28,006 bases of DNA from UBA6136 sp964386975 (GTDB lineage: Bacteria > Pseudomonadota > Gammaproteobacteria > Methylococcales > Methylococcaceae), in NCBI GenBank assembly GCA_964386975.1, contig CAYLUS010000026.1:1-28006 (forward strand), read 5' to 3'. Positions within the stretch are counted from its first letter, which is position 1, and every line of letters starts with the position of its first letter. The translations under genes were made by a program, and so were the position numbers. Under the pieces are notes generated by a model. That model was given only the letters and a program-made list of their open reading frames with translations. It had not been told where the DNA came from and made no database searches. Positions 8,114 to 16,934 of this stretch are shown piece after piece.

Positions 8114-11100
8114 ATGAATAATGCCAATCAGTCAAAAGGCCCGTTTGCGGCCGAATTGAAACTCGGATTTCCCGGTTTTTCCTATGCCGATCTCTATGAT
8201 TCCGATCGGCTGAAAGCGTTGTCGATCCGCTTCGACGAATACCTCAAGGCGCGCTCAAAGACGCTGTTTGACGAATTCGATGCCTATCGGGTTTGTCAGG
8301 GTGAAGACATGAAGCCGGAGGTGATTTCTGATCTGTTGGTCCGGCTTGCGCCGGAACTTGGCGGATTCGTGGCCCGGCTGTTTGGTGTTGAAGCAGAGCA
8401 TGCCCGCCAGGCTGAGATCATCCAGTCGGATTTTGAGACCCTGTTTGCCTTCAAGAACGAGGTCGTCAACCCGTCAGCCAGCCGTTTCAAGGGTGAGGAT
8501 CCCGAAAGCTGGGATCTCAAGGCGCTGGATGCCGACTTTACACTCCTGTTTCAGGCCATCGTCGATGCCAGTCAGCTGGAAAAAGATCGCGAAGCCTCGA
8601 TCGCGGCGCTGGTGATGCTGCTGAAGAAGTCGGTCGAGGGAGAGGCCGCTGAAGGCATGCCCCTGATCCGTGGGCGACTGATGGCCCATGAGCAGGGGGC
8701 AACCCGCTTTGAGGCGCCGCTGAGCAAAGACAATCTGGGGCTTGCTGAAGCGCTTTTTGAACTCTCTGCGCGCTGGGTTTTTGCGGCGACCCGCGACCCG
8801 CTCCTCAAGGCCAAGGTGGCCGGTTGGGTGTCCTTCAAAAAGCCTGCCAAGGTGGATTTCGATCATCTGGTTCACCATGAGACGCGCCAAGTGGATGGCT
8901 ATGGCGTGTGGTCGGTTCCCGAAGGCCACCATCGACGCCGTGATGGATTCGGCCTGACTGATCCGCGCTTTGAAGAGAGGAAAGTCCTCTATGAGGTCGA
9001 TCATTGCATCTACTGCCATGACCGCGATAACGATTCGTGCTCTAAAGGCATCCGCAACAAGAAGGATCAGACCTTCAAGATCAATCCCCTTGGCGTCACC
9101 ATGACCGGGTGCCCCCTCGAGGAGAAGATCTCTGAAATGCACACCGTCAAACGCCAGGGGGACAACCTTGGTGCCCTTGCCCTGATCACCATCGATAATC
9201 CCCTGTGCCCGGGGACCGGCCATCGAATCTGTAACGAATGCATGAAAGGTTGCATCTACCAGAAGATGGAGCCGGTCAATATTCCCCAGATCGAAACCAA
9301 CGTTCTGACCGATGTCCTGTTCATGCCCTGGGGTTTTGAAATCTACAGCCTTCTGACACGCTGGAACCCCCTCAATGTCAAGCGGCCCTATGCCTTGCCC
9401 TACAACGGTCGCAAGGTTCTGGTTGCTGGTATGGGGCCTGCTGGTTACACCCTGTCCCATTACCTCTTGAACGAAGGCTTTGCCGTGGTCGGCATCGATG
9501 GACTTAAAATCGAGCCTTTGCCCCGTCATCTGGTGGGTGATGCCGAAACACCCCCGGAGCCGATTCGCGATTTCATGGATCTGTATGAAGCGCTGGATCA
9601 GCGCATCATGCTGGGTTTCGGTGGTGTGGCTGAGTACGGCATCACCGTGCGCTGGGACAAGAACTTCCTCAAGGTCATCTACCTTAACCTTCTCAGGCGC
9701 CAGCAATTCCGGATTTTCGGAGGTGTTCGCTTTGGTGGAACGCTAACGATTAACGAGGCCTGGGACATGGGCTTCGATCACATCGCCATTGCCTCGGGTG
9801 CCGGCAAGCCGACGTTAATCGATCTGAAGAACAACCTGATCCGCGGCATTCGCAAGGCCTCCGATTTCCTCATGGGCCTGCAGTTGACAGGGGCTGCCAA
9901 GGAGTCGTCTTTAGCCAATATGCAGGTCCGCTTGCCGGCAGGCGTGATTGGTGGGGGATTGACCGCCATTGATACGTGCACGGAAGCCTTGGCCTATTAC
10001 CCCGTTCAGGTAGAAAAGGTTCTTAATCGCTATGAAAGTCTCCTGAAATTGCATGGTGAAGCGGCCGTCAGGGCCATGTACGATCCCGAAGAAACCCTCA
10101 TCCTTGATGAATTCCTGACCCATGGTCGGGCCATCCGTGAGGAGCGTCGCCGCGCAAATGCCGCAGGTGAACTTCCGAATTTCCTGCCGCTTCTGGAGCA
10201 GTGGGGCGGAGTCACCCTGTTCTACCGCAAGGGGATCGAGGACTCCCCGGCTTATCGTCAGAATGCCGAGGAAATCACCGAGGCGCTGGATGAAGGCATT
10301 CGTCTGGCTCCGGGCATGAATCCCGTCGAGGCGCTGGAAGATGAATTCGGGCACCTCCGCGGCGTCACCTTTGAAAAGCTGGAGTTGGTCGAGGGCAAGT
10401 GGACTCCGGCCAAGGTTGTTGAGGTTCCGCTGCGCAGCCTGTTCGTGGCTGCCGGTACGTCGCCCAATACCATCTATGAATCCGAGCATCCCGACAGCTT
10501 CGAGATGGACAAAAAGTTCTATCAGCGCTTCGAGCCGGAATGGGGCGGTGATGGGCTTGAACTGGTGCCCATGCAGGATGAGACGCAAGCCAAGATCGGC
10601 AAGCCAGCCCCCTTTACCTCCTATGCCCGTAACGGCAAATACATCAGCTTCTATGGCGATAACCACCCGGTCTATGCCGGCAATGTGGTCAAAGCTATGG
10701 CGAGCGCCAAAGACGGCTACCCTTACATTGTCCGTTTGTTTGCCGAGCAGCTAAATAATGCTGAACCTGCCTTGCCGTCCGAACGTCAGAAAGAATTGAG
10801 CGCGTTCCATGACGCGCTTGACGATCAATTGTCGGCCCGCATCGTCGAAATCAACCGGGTGACACCCACCATCATTGAGGTGATCGTCCGGGCGCCAATG
10901 GCGGCAAAACATTTCTCGCCGGGTCAGTTCTATCGGGTCCAGAATTATGAAGCCCTCGCCCCGGTGATCGAAGGGACCGTTCTTGCCTCTGAGGGGCTCG
11001 CCCTGACGGGCGCTTGGGTAGACAAAGAACAAGGCCTGATTTCGCTGATTGCCCTCGAAATGGGATCCTCGTCACGACTTCTGGCCCGCTGGAAACCGGG

Positions 11101-11794
11101 CGATCCGATTGTTGTCATGGGTGTCACGGGCGCACCGACCGAGATTTTTGCCGGCAAGACCATCGCGCTGGTGGGTGGTGGGCTTGGCAATGCAGTACTG
11201 TTCTCTATCGGTAAGGCGCTGCGGGCGGCAGGCAGCCAGGTCATCTATTTTGCGGGTTACCGTAACCGTGAGGACGTCTTCAAGGTTCATGACATTGAAG
11301 CTGCATCGGATGTTGTAGTGTGGGCGGTCGATGACCGGCCGGGTGTGGAGCTGATTCAGCCCTTAAGGCCACAAGACAAGACCTTCAAGGGCAACATTGT
11401 TCAGGCCATGCTGCATTATGCCCGCGGTGATCTTGGCGCAACGCCGATCCATCTTGATGATGTTGACCATATGATCGTGATTGGTTCGGACCGCATGATG
11501 GCAGCGGTGAAGGCGGCCCGTTTTGATGCCTTGAAACCTTATCTAAAGCCGCATCATGAGGCCATCGGCTCCATCAATTCACCGATGCAGTGCATGATGA
11601 AAGGGGTCTGTGCCCAGTGTCTTTGCAAGCATGTCGACCCTGAAACTGGCAAGGAGACCTTCGTCTACAGTTGCTACAATCAGGATCAGGATCTTGATCG
11701 CGTCGATTTCCCGAACCTTCAGGCGCGTCTTCGCCAGAACTCGGTTCAGGAAAAACTCTCTAGCTTGTGGCTGGACCACCTGGTCTCGAGTTGA
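8114..11794 (+). CDS. Large FAD/NAD(P)/Fe-S oxidoreductase: GltD-like and PyrK/FNR-like halves fused
   Basis: The 1226-residue product joins several redox modules. An N-terminal helical region (1-290) of unknown role is followed by cysteine clusters C298/C301/C309, C333 and C365/C373/C376/C380, resembling the Fe-S part of glutamate synthase small subunit. A dinucleotide fold (VAGMGPAGYTLSHYL, about 435-450) and a second one (GVIGGGLTAID, about 612-622) follow. The C-terminal third has an FNR-type FAD domain (from about 910), an NAD-binding stretch (ALVGGGLGNAVLF, about 1018-1030) and a terminal 2Fe-2S motif C1160, C1166, C1169 and probably C1187, as in PyrK but with five rather than four residues in the first gap. 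The likely job is electron transfer between NAD(P)H and an unknown partner in the cytoplasm. It is monocistronic. The precise reaction is not known. Confidence 0.8.
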   Translation: MNNANQSKGPFAAELKLGFPGFSYADLYDSDRLKALSIRFDEYLKARSKTLFDEFDAYRVCQGEDMKPEVISDLLVRLAPELGGFVARLFGVEAEHARQAEIIQSDFETLFAFKNEVVNPSASRFKGEDPESWDLKALDADFTLLFQAIVDASQLEKDREASIAALVMLLKKSVEGEAAEGMPLIRGRLMAHEQGATRFEAPLSKDNLGLAEALFELSARWVFAATRDPLLKAKVAGWVSFKKPAKVDFDHLVHHETRQVDGYGVWSVPEGHHRRRDGFGLTDPRFEERKVLYEVDHCIYCHDRDNDSCSKGIRNKKDQTFKINPLGVTMTGCPLEEKISEMHTVKRQGDNLGALALITIDNPLCPGTGHRICNECMKGCIYQKMEPVNIPQIETNVLTDVLFMPWGFEIYSLLTRWNPLNVKRPYALPYNGRKVLVAGMGPAGYTLSHYLLNEGFAVVGIDGLKIEPLPRHLVGDAETPPEPIRDFMDLYEALDQRIMLGFGGVAEYGITVRWDKNFLKVIYLNLLRRQQFRIFGGVRFGGTLTINEAWDMGFDHIAIASGAGKPTLIDLKNNLIRGIRKASDFLMGLQLTGAAKESSLANMQVRLPAGVIGGGLTAIDTCTEALAYYPVQVEKVLNRYESLLKLHGEAAVRAMYDPEETLILDEFLTHGRAIREERRRANAAGELPNFLPLLEQWGGVTLFYRKGIEDSPAYRQNAEEITEALDEGIRLAPGMNPVEALEDEFGHLRGVTFEKLELVEGKWTPAKVVEVPLRSLFVAAGTSPNTIYESEHPDSFEMDKKFYQRFEPEWGGDGLELVPMQDETQAKIGKPAPFTSYARNGKYISFYGDNHPVYAGNVVKAMASAKDGYPYIVRLFAEQLNNAEPALPSERQKELSAFHDALDDQLSARIVEINRVTPTIIEVIVRAPMAAKHFSPGQFYRVQNYEALAPVIEGTVLASEGLALTGAWVDKEQGLISLIALEMGSSSRLLARWKPGDPIVVMGVTGAPTEIFAGKTIALVGGGLGNAVLFSIGKALRAAGSQVIYFAGYRNREDVFKVHDIEAASDVVVWAVDDRPGVELIQPLRPQDKTFKGNIVQAMLHYARGDLGATPIHLDDVDHMIVIGSDRMMAAVKAARFDALKPYLKPHHEAIGSINSPMQCMMKGVCAQCLCKHVDPETGKETFVYSCYNQDQDLDRVDFPNLQARLRQNSVQEKLSSLWLDHLVSS

Positions 11795-12021
11795 GACCCC
11801 ATTGATGAAGCCGCGGTGCTCATACGGGAGGTGGGCGCCTGTGTATTTTTGCCCGTTCTTGAAACAGACCGTCGCCCGATGTGAATTAGTGCATGACAAG
11901 GGCCTCGAAGTCTTTTACTATTTCTAGGCGTTGGCGCGGGCCATGAGGGCCCGACAACAACTGGGTTTATTGATAACTTACATGGTTGCCTGGAAGGGCT
12001 GCCAGAGGAGACAGAGAAAAC

Positions 12022-12384
12022 ATGAAGATGATCAAGATTTCTACCGTAGCAAGCACCGTACTTCTGGCAATGGCAGGTAACGTTTTTGCAGCTGAAAATG
12101 CAGCAGGCGTTAAGGAGCATATGGCCCTGACCCTCCAGAAGATCAAGGATGCTCAAGCCTCTGCTGCAGCTGGCAACAAGGACGAGTGCGTTACCAACAT
12201 CAAGGCTGCCAAGCAGCATTACAAGGAAATCACCGGCGACGCCGCTGGCAAGCCACTTCAGGATGCCATCAAGGTGCTGAAGGTTGGTCAGGAAGAATGC
12301 GACAAGGGTGACACGGCCAAGGCCGCTCAGACCCTGTCTGGCGTTGTTGCTTCAGTTGACAAGATCAACTCTGCCCTCCAATAA
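12022..12384 (+). CDS. Exported small helical protein, SmbP-like
   Basis: The 120-residue product starts at ATG 12022 with GAGGAG about 10 nt upstream. It has a clear signal peptide (cut after ...AGNVFA, about residue 23). The mature part is nearly all helix and looks like two similar helical hairpins, each with a single cysteine (DECV and EECDKG) between alanine/lysine-rich helices. Length and fold pattern recall SmbP, the small periplasmic metal-binding four-helix protein of Nitrosomonas europaea. However, the many histidines of SmbP are missing here (only two), so metal binding is doubtful. Codon choice is strongly biased (AAG, GCT, ATC), suggesting high expression. A hairpin (CGGGCC-ATGAG-GGCCCG, 11937-11953) lies upstream. 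Confidence 0.65.
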   Translation: MKMIKISTVASTVLLAMAGNVFAAENAAGVKEHMALTLQKIKDAQASAAAGNKDECVTNIKAAKQHYKEITGDAAGKPLQDAIKVLKVGQEECDKGDTAKAAQTLSGVVASVDKINSALQ

Positions 12385-12422
12385 GGGTTTGTCGATGGGT
12401 TCCGCGATTGCGGAATCCACCT

Positions 12423-12460
12423 AAAAAAAGCGGTGCCCTCCGGGTTGCCGCTTTTTTTTT
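12423..12460 (+). terminator. Strong intrinsic terminator of the SmbP-like gene
   Basis: AAAAAAAGCGG (12423-12433) pairs with CCGCTTTTTTT (12448-12458), with an inner CCC/GGG pairing and a run of nine T. It also forms the insertion target of the group II intron that starts two or three nt further on. A second short hairpin (TTCCGC-GATT-GCGGAA) lies at 12400-12415. Confidence 0.92.
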
Positions 12461-12462
12461 CA

Positions 12463-12931
12463 GCGCGCCCGGTAGGGCGCAATTACTTGGAGGTGATAGT
12501 CGTCTACTCACCTGGCAAGTGGAAGCGTTAGCTAATTGGCAAGGGTGTCGCAGGGCGTGCGGATCTGTGCCAAGCTGCAGTCAAAATGCTGACCTGACGA
12601 ACAGGAGGCGGATACGAGGCGACATGGTGGGGTGGGTTGGCAAGTATCAATAGAGCCCACTACTTTTGCGTTACACCATGCCGTAGATTCAACAGGCATC
12701 AGTGGCAAGATGATTGTGTCATGCCCGGGGATATTCTGATACAGGCCTCAGCCCTACCAAGGTCATGAGGCATTGGGACATTCAACAGTAAGTTAGCAGA
12801 GGTCTGAAAGACGGGCTGGGCTCAGAACATAAACTTAACCCCGGCGATGGCAGGCAGGTGCCGCCGAATACGTGAACCGTATGTCCGGTGGTGTGGGAGG
12901 ACGGCGAGGGCAACCCCGCCTCCTGCTCGAT
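12463..12931 (+). mobile_element. ORF-less group IIC intron behind a terminator
   Basis: This stretch contains no protein gene but carries the landmarks of a bacterial class C group II intron in order. These are a 5' end GCGCGCCCGGTAGGGCGC with its domain I stem, the domain I elements around CTTGGAGGTGATAGTC, GGCAAGGGTGTC and CTGACCTGACGAACAG, a domain III-like part (CCCGGGGA, AGTTAGCAGAGGTC) and domain V at 12861-12891. Domain V pairs CCGCCG with CGGTGG, has a two-nt bulge and the CGC triad typical of class C. Domain VI and the 3' end (CTCGAT) finish at 12931. Domain IV is only a short loop, so the usual reverse transcriptase is absent. Class C introns are known to insert after terminators, exactly as here. 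The second base (GC instead of GT) and the expected bulged A in domain VI (G seen) look mutated, so splicing may be lost. Confidence 0.85.
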
Positions 12932-12976
12932 CGGACGATTCTGCGCCGATTCGATTACTCGCGCCTGGCTTTCGAT

Positions 12977-14554
12977 TCAGCTCGACTTCCAGTAGGCTGC
13001 CAGAAAGTCCTCAAAGGGCAGGGTATCCGCCGCTTCGATCGATTGTTGCTTGATGATCGAATCTCGCGCTTCGGCGTTGAAACGGGCCAGAATGGCATCG
13101 TCCAGGGGGTAGGAGCGCCAGTGCGTTTGGTAGCTGCGTGAAAGATTCAGCGCCCACTCTGCGAATGAGACTTTCTGCTGTCGGAGTTGGCGAAGCACCT
13201 CCGCCGATGGAGTCAGCTGTGGATCTCTGGCAACCGGGATCCAGCGCTCTACGGCGCGTTGGTACAGCTTGTCATCGGTGCCCCGATCCATCAACTCGGC
13301 CACTGGCAGCATCGCCTTGAGTATGGCGCCAGCCCAGACGGTCAGGCGATAGGGTTCGCCATGAAACTCCAGCTCGAAATCATCCCCTCGCGCACAGCAA
13401 GCAACGGCCAGCGCATTGCGGCCGGATTCGGCTTTCTCATCGCGGTCTAGAGGGGCGCTCTCGGTTAAGAGACACCACGTGGCAAACACCTCGAGGAAGT
13501 GCATTTGATCCAGTGAAATGCCCTCAGGTTGAAACGCCATCAGGTCGACGGCCCGCAATTCGATATAACGAACACCCCGAGCGCGGAGTGCCGTCGTTGG
13601 GCGCTCACCGGATTGGGCGACCTGCTTGGGGCGAATCAGGCTGTAATATTCGTTCTCAATCTGAAGGATATTGGCATTTAGCTGGCGATACTCGCCGTTC
13701 ACCCGGACACCGATCGCCTCGTAGGGGGGATAAATGGCCTTGATCGCCGATTCAAGACTTTCAACATAGGCGTCAATCCCGTTGAAAGAAATGTCGAGGT
13801 GTGTCTGGCTGTCATTCCGATAGCCGATGTCGCTCATCCGCAAGGAGGTTGCATTGGGCCAATAAAGGGTATCGGCGTCCATTTCGCTGAACCTTCCTTG
13901 CAGCCCCTCGCGTCCCTTCAGGAAGGGCCGACTCAAGGCCGGTGAATTACCAAACAGGTAGATCAACAGCCATCCATAGCGATGAATGTTCCGGACGACG
14001 CCAAAGTAGGCATCGTCGATAAAGTCTCTGGAGGCTCCACGGTGACCCTCGATCTCCATCAAGGCGGGCCACAGGCCTTCATTGAAGGAAAAGTTGTAAT
14101 GCAGCCCGGCGATCGCCTGCATGGTTCGGCCATAGCGGTACGACAAGCCCTTGCGGTAGATGTGCTTCATCTGTCCGATGTTGGATCTGCCGTACTCGGC
14201 GATGGGGATACTCTCATCCCCATTGATGCCGACTGGCATGGAGGTCGCCAGAAGAAATTCATCACCCAGATGTCGATAGACGAAGCCATGAATGTCTTTC
14301 AAGGCCTTTAGCGCCGCTTCAGCCTCTGAAAAAGCAGGGGTAATGAGTTCGATCAGGGCTTCTGAATAGTCGGTCGTAATCGATGGGTGGGTCAATGCAG
14401 ATCCCAGCGCCTTGGGATGAGCCGTTTGGGCAATGCGGCCATCGGCGCCCATTCTGAGGCTTTCCTTTTCAAGCCCCTTGAGCCCCTGTTGGAGCAATGA
14501 CTCCTGTCCTCGTTGGATCAGGTTTTCCATTCGGGCGTTAAAACGCATCGGCAT
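12977..14554 (-). CDS. gshA: Glutamate-cysteine ligase
   Basis: The 525-residue protein matches the gammaproteobacterial type I enzyme in length (E. coli 518) and in its N-terminal signature: GLEKESLRMGADGRIAQ, HPKALGSALTHPSITTDYSE and ALIELITPA. It joins glutamate and cysteine with ATP, the first step of glutathione synthesis, in the cytosol. ATG codons at 14554, 14548 and 14530 are all possible starts, and the last (MENLIQRG) fits family N-termini best; no clear ribosome site decides. It lies 79 nt after the DUF2782 gene on the same strand and converges on the SmbP gene and group II intron. Confidence 0.95.
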   Translation of the reverse strand: MPMRFNARMENLIQRGQESLLQQGLKGLEKESLRMGADGRIAQTAHPKALGSALTHPSITTDYSEALIELITPAFSEAEAALKALKDIHGFVYRHLGDEFLLATSMPVGINGDESIPIAEYGRSNIGQMKHIYRKGLSYRYGRTMQAIAGLHYNFSFNEGLWPALMEIEGHRGASRDFIDDAYFGVVRNIHRYGWLLIYLFGNSPALSRPFLKGREGLQGRFSEMDADTLYWPNATSLRMSDIGYRNDSQTHLDISFNGIDAYVESLESAIKAIYPPYEAIGVRVNGEYRQLNANILQIENEYYSLIRPKQVAQSGERPTTALRARGVRYIELRAVDLMAFQPEGISLDQMHFLEVFATWCLLTESAPLDRDEKAESGRNALAVACCARGDDFELEFHGEPYRLTVWAGAILKAMLPVAELMDRGTDDKLYQRAVERWIPVARDPQLTPSAEVLRQLRQQKVSFAEWALNLSRSYQTHWRSYPLDDAILARFNAEARDSIIKQQSIEAADTLPFEDFLAAYWKSS

Positions 14555-14633
14555 TTGCTAGAGACTGTTTAGAATGTAAGGGGAGAAGGGGGATTGCCTG
14601 TGTTCAACCGACCTGTTGCAGGCCGCTAAACAC

Positions 14634-14972
14634 TCACCAGCTGAAGAGGGTCCAGCGATTGATGTCCTGGCCGCGTTGGTTATCGAGCTGCCTGACGTCC
14701 AGATTGCCGTCACCATCCGGGTCAGAAAACGTGTAGGACGGTCCGATCGCGGGCTTGACCTTGACCTTCACGAGTCGACCGTTGATGCGGTACTCTTCGA
14801 TGGTCTCCTCGCCCCGCCGGATAATGGTGACATCCGGCTCCATCGGCTCGCCGCTTTCGATCGGTGCCGGCAAATCGGGTTGGGCGTCCGGCAAGGGCAC
14901 CAGTGTCTCCTCAGCCTGAGCCTTGACGGCCGCCGATAGGATCAGGACAAAAAACAATCGGCTCAGGGCCAT
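14634..14972 (-). CDS. DUF2782 family exported protein
   Basis: The 112-residue product begins with a signal peptide (ALSRLFFVLILSAAVKAQA) and carries the DUF2782 core: EPDVTIIRRGEETIEEYR, then VKVKPAIGPSYTFSDPDGDG. It is periplasmic by prediction and its function is unknown. The ATG at 14972 is chosen because it puts the signal peptide at the N-terminus; an ATG 33 nt upstream would add a charged extension. It is divergent from the MoeB-like gene (73-nt gap), and gshA follows on the same strand. Confidence 0.8.
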   Translation of the reverse strand: MALSRLFFVLILSAAVKAQAEETLVPLPDAQPDLPAPIESGEPMEPDVTIIRRGEETIEEYRINGRLVKVKVKPAIGPSYTFSDPDGDGNLDVRQLDNQRGQDINRWTLFSW

Positions 14973-15045
14973 CACACCGCTCTCATAGCTTTTCACAAAC
15001 CCCATAATAGACTATTCAGGGATCTCCTGCCCCCCATCGACAGCC

Positions 15046-15789
15046 ATGGAAGATACGCAGCTTCTCCGATATAGCCGACATCTTTTTTTGCCCCAGATTG
15101 AAGCCGCGGGTCAGTCACGCCTGCTCGATGCCCGGGTTCTGGTTGTCGGGCTCGGCGGTCTGGGTTCGGCCTGTGCCATGTATCTTGCAAGCGCCGGCGT
15201 GGGGACCCTCCACCTAAATGATTTTGACCGCGTCGAAATCAGCAATCTGCAACGGCAGGTCATTCATGATACCGACGGGCTGGGGCTTTCCAAGACCGAA
15301 TCCGCGCGGAGGCGCCTTAACGCCCTGAACCCCGACGTGCGGCTTCAGGTTCACGATGGGGTACTGGATGAGGCGACCCTTTTGGAGTTGCTGCAATCGG
15401 TGGATTTGGTTGCCGATTGTTCGGATAATTTCCAAACCCGGTTCCTGCTGAATCGCTGTTCATTCAAGGCGCGGCGGCCTTTGGTCAGCGGAGCCGCTAT
15501 CCGTTTTGAGGGGCAGCTGGCGGTATTCAACCCGGCCAATCCGCTAAGCCCCTGCTACAATTGCCTATACACTGAAGAGACGATGGTCGATGCCAATTGC
15601 TCTCAAAATGGGGTCATCGCCCCCTTGCCGGGCATTGTTGGGGCCATGCAGGCTCTCGAGTCGATCAAATTGCTGGCCTTACCGCGCTATCAGCCCGAGG
15701 GTCAGCTGTTTCTCTTTGATGCGATGAGCATGGACTGGCACCGGTTGCGCCTGGATCGAAATCCACGCTGTCCGACGTGCGCCCCATGA
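15046..15789 (+). CDS. moeB: MoeB/ThiF/HesA family adenylyltransferase (E1-like)
   Basis: The 247-residue protein has the nucleotide-binding motif VVGLGGLGSACAMYLASAG (about 32-50), the DFDRVEISNLQRQ signature with the ATP-contacting arginines, and structural zinc cysteines in CYNC (about 171-174) and CPTC near the C-terminus. A cysteine in VDANCSQNGV sits where the E1 catalytic cysteine lies. The enzyme adenylates the C-terminal glycine of a ubiquitin-like sulfur carrier, MoaD for molybdopterin or ThiS for thiamin. Length without a rhodanese domain and the zinc pattern favour MoeB, but no moa or thi gene is adjacent, so the carrier is not proven. Confidence 0.85.
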   Translation: MEDTQLLRYSRHLFLPQIEAAGQSRLLDARVLVVGLGGLGSACAMYLASAGVGTLHLNDFDRVEISNLQRQVIHDTDGLGLSKTESARRRLNALNPDVRLQVHDGVLDEATLLELLQSVDLVADCSDNFQTRFLLNRCSFKARRPLVSGAAIRFEGQLAVFNPANPLSPCYNCLYTEETMVDANCSQNGVIAPLPGIVGAMQALESIKLLALPRYQPEGQLFLFDAMSMDWHRLRLDRNPRCPTCAP

Positions 15790-15839
15790 ATCTGAAGCCT
15801 TGTCCCTGATGCCACGGTCCGCTTCCAATCAATTGCCTC

Positions 15840-16247
15840 ATGTCTGATGAAAAAACCCCGCAGGTGGGAACCCTGACTCGATACGAGCGAAAAGCGGTCA
15901 TCTGGACGCTCTTGATGCTGCTCCTGTTTTTCTGGGACACCGTCCTTGATGTGACCTTGCATGCCCTTCATGTCACACTCGAGTATCTTGAATTAGCCCT
16001 CGAGACCTTGATTGAAGAATTGTTTCATGTCGATACCCACGCTGCACAGATGTACACCGCGTGGACAGGCCTCCTTGCCCTGACTGCCTTGGGCGTCGGA
16101 TTCTACTTCTGGGCCCGCAACATGATCCGGGAGAAGTTCCGGTCCAGAGCCTACTTTAGATCCTGGTTAAAAATCCATTTCCAGGAGAACTGGTTGCCGA
16201 TCAGCCTCGTGACCCTCCTCTGGTTAAGCTGGAATTTTCTGCTCTAG
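15840..16247 (+). CDS. Small three-helix membrane protein of unknown function
   Basis: The 135-residue product has three predicted membrane helices (about residues 18-43, 72-92 and 117-135) joined by an acidic loop (LELALETLIEELFHVDTH) that could form an amphipathic helix. The protein ends within the last helix. It starts 51 nt after the MoeB-like stop on the same strand, so co-transcription is likely. No catalytic motif is seen and no named family is recognised. Confidence 0.65.
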   Translation: MSDEKTPQVGTLTRYERKAVIWTLLMLLLFFWDTVLDVTLHALHVTLEYLELALETLIEELFHVDTHAAQMYTAWTGLLALTALGVGFYFWARNMIREKFRSRAYFRSWLKIHFQENWLPISLVTLLWLSWNFLL

Positions 16248-16757
16248 GCCTATCCATTCCGTCCTGATGTGGGGTGAGTGGTTTCGATCTCGTATCAACG
16301 CATGATGTGATTCATTTGTTCTGCCTTGCCCTTGCCGCGCCTCGAATGCAACGTTCACTCGCCACCGGCTTCTCTTGATGACTTGCGTGGAATGATGAAA
16401 CAGGCGGTAAGAGGTGCCTTTTATGGCAACCATATAGACCGTCAATACCGGCGTTAAATGGGTTGAAGCCCTGCATTCCGGGCTCAAGGCTGAGGCGGGA
16501 AATACTGCTGTTGCCCCCCCTTGGGGTCGGGTGTCTCAAGGGCGCTCATGCGGAGGCAGCCTGATATTCAGGCCGCGCAAAACGTACTAGAATTTCCGGC
16601 TGGTTACAGACGCCTCTGGCCTCTTTAAAGCTATTTCGACAGACACGTCGGGTCCCTCAAGCGCTGCATTGTCTGTTTTTAATGCCTTTTGAGGCTCTGA
16701 AGATTCACACCAATAACCTGACCCATCACTAAGGCAAGGAAACCGAAGGAGACATCA
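16248..16757. other. Gene-free gap of about 510 nt before rubredoxin
   Basis: No convincing gene in either direction. On the minus strand a fragment ending in AIKGTSYRL (about 16370-16440) faintly recalls transposase-helper C-termini but is broken by stops, so it may be a decayed gene. A TAGAAT with weak -35 spacing (16588-16593) and a GGAG at 16748 belong to the rubredoxin leader. A C7 run lies near 16514. Confidence 0.4.
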
Positions 16758-16928
16758 ATGAGTGATTACCGAAAATATGTGTGCCAGGCATGTGCCTGGA
16801 TTTACGATGAAGAGCTGGGGGACCCGGATTCTGGTCTGGCTCCAGGGACCCGCTATGAGGACATCCCTGACGACTGGTACTGCCCTGAATGCGGTGTCGA
16901 CAAGACCTACTTTGAACTCCTGACCTGA
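16758..16928 (+). CDS. Rubredoxin
   Basis: A 56-residue protein too small for many gene callers. Both iron-binding knuckles are complete: C9-x2-C12 and C42-x2-C45, with the usual DP(D/E)xG(L)APGT loop (DPDSGLAPGT, 22-31) and the WYCPECG core. It is a cytosolic one-electron carrier with a single iron on four cysteines. GGAG stands 7 nt before the ATG. Electron partners are not shown; the large oxidoreductase at 8114 and other redox enzymes are too distant to assign. It ends 6 nt from the converging GTPase gene. Confidence 0.97.
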   Translation: MSDYRKYVCQACAWIYDEELGDPDSGLAPGTRYEDIPDDWYCPECGVDKTYFELLT

Positions 16929-16934
16929 CCCCGC

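Noticed and set aside
8474..9706. 410-codon minus-strand frame inside the oxidoreductase gene
   Set aside because: It is a mirror of strongly biased codons in the plus-strand gene, which has clear cofactor motifs; the minus product has none.
12408..12653. Possible small genes between the SmbP-like gene and gshA
   Set aside because: The stretch is explained by the group II intron RNA; frames lack ribosome sites and motifs.
16312..16539. Small minus-strand frames before rubredoxin
   Set aside because: Only a faint resemblance to transposase-helper ends; no ribosome site and disrupted frames, so not called as a gene.
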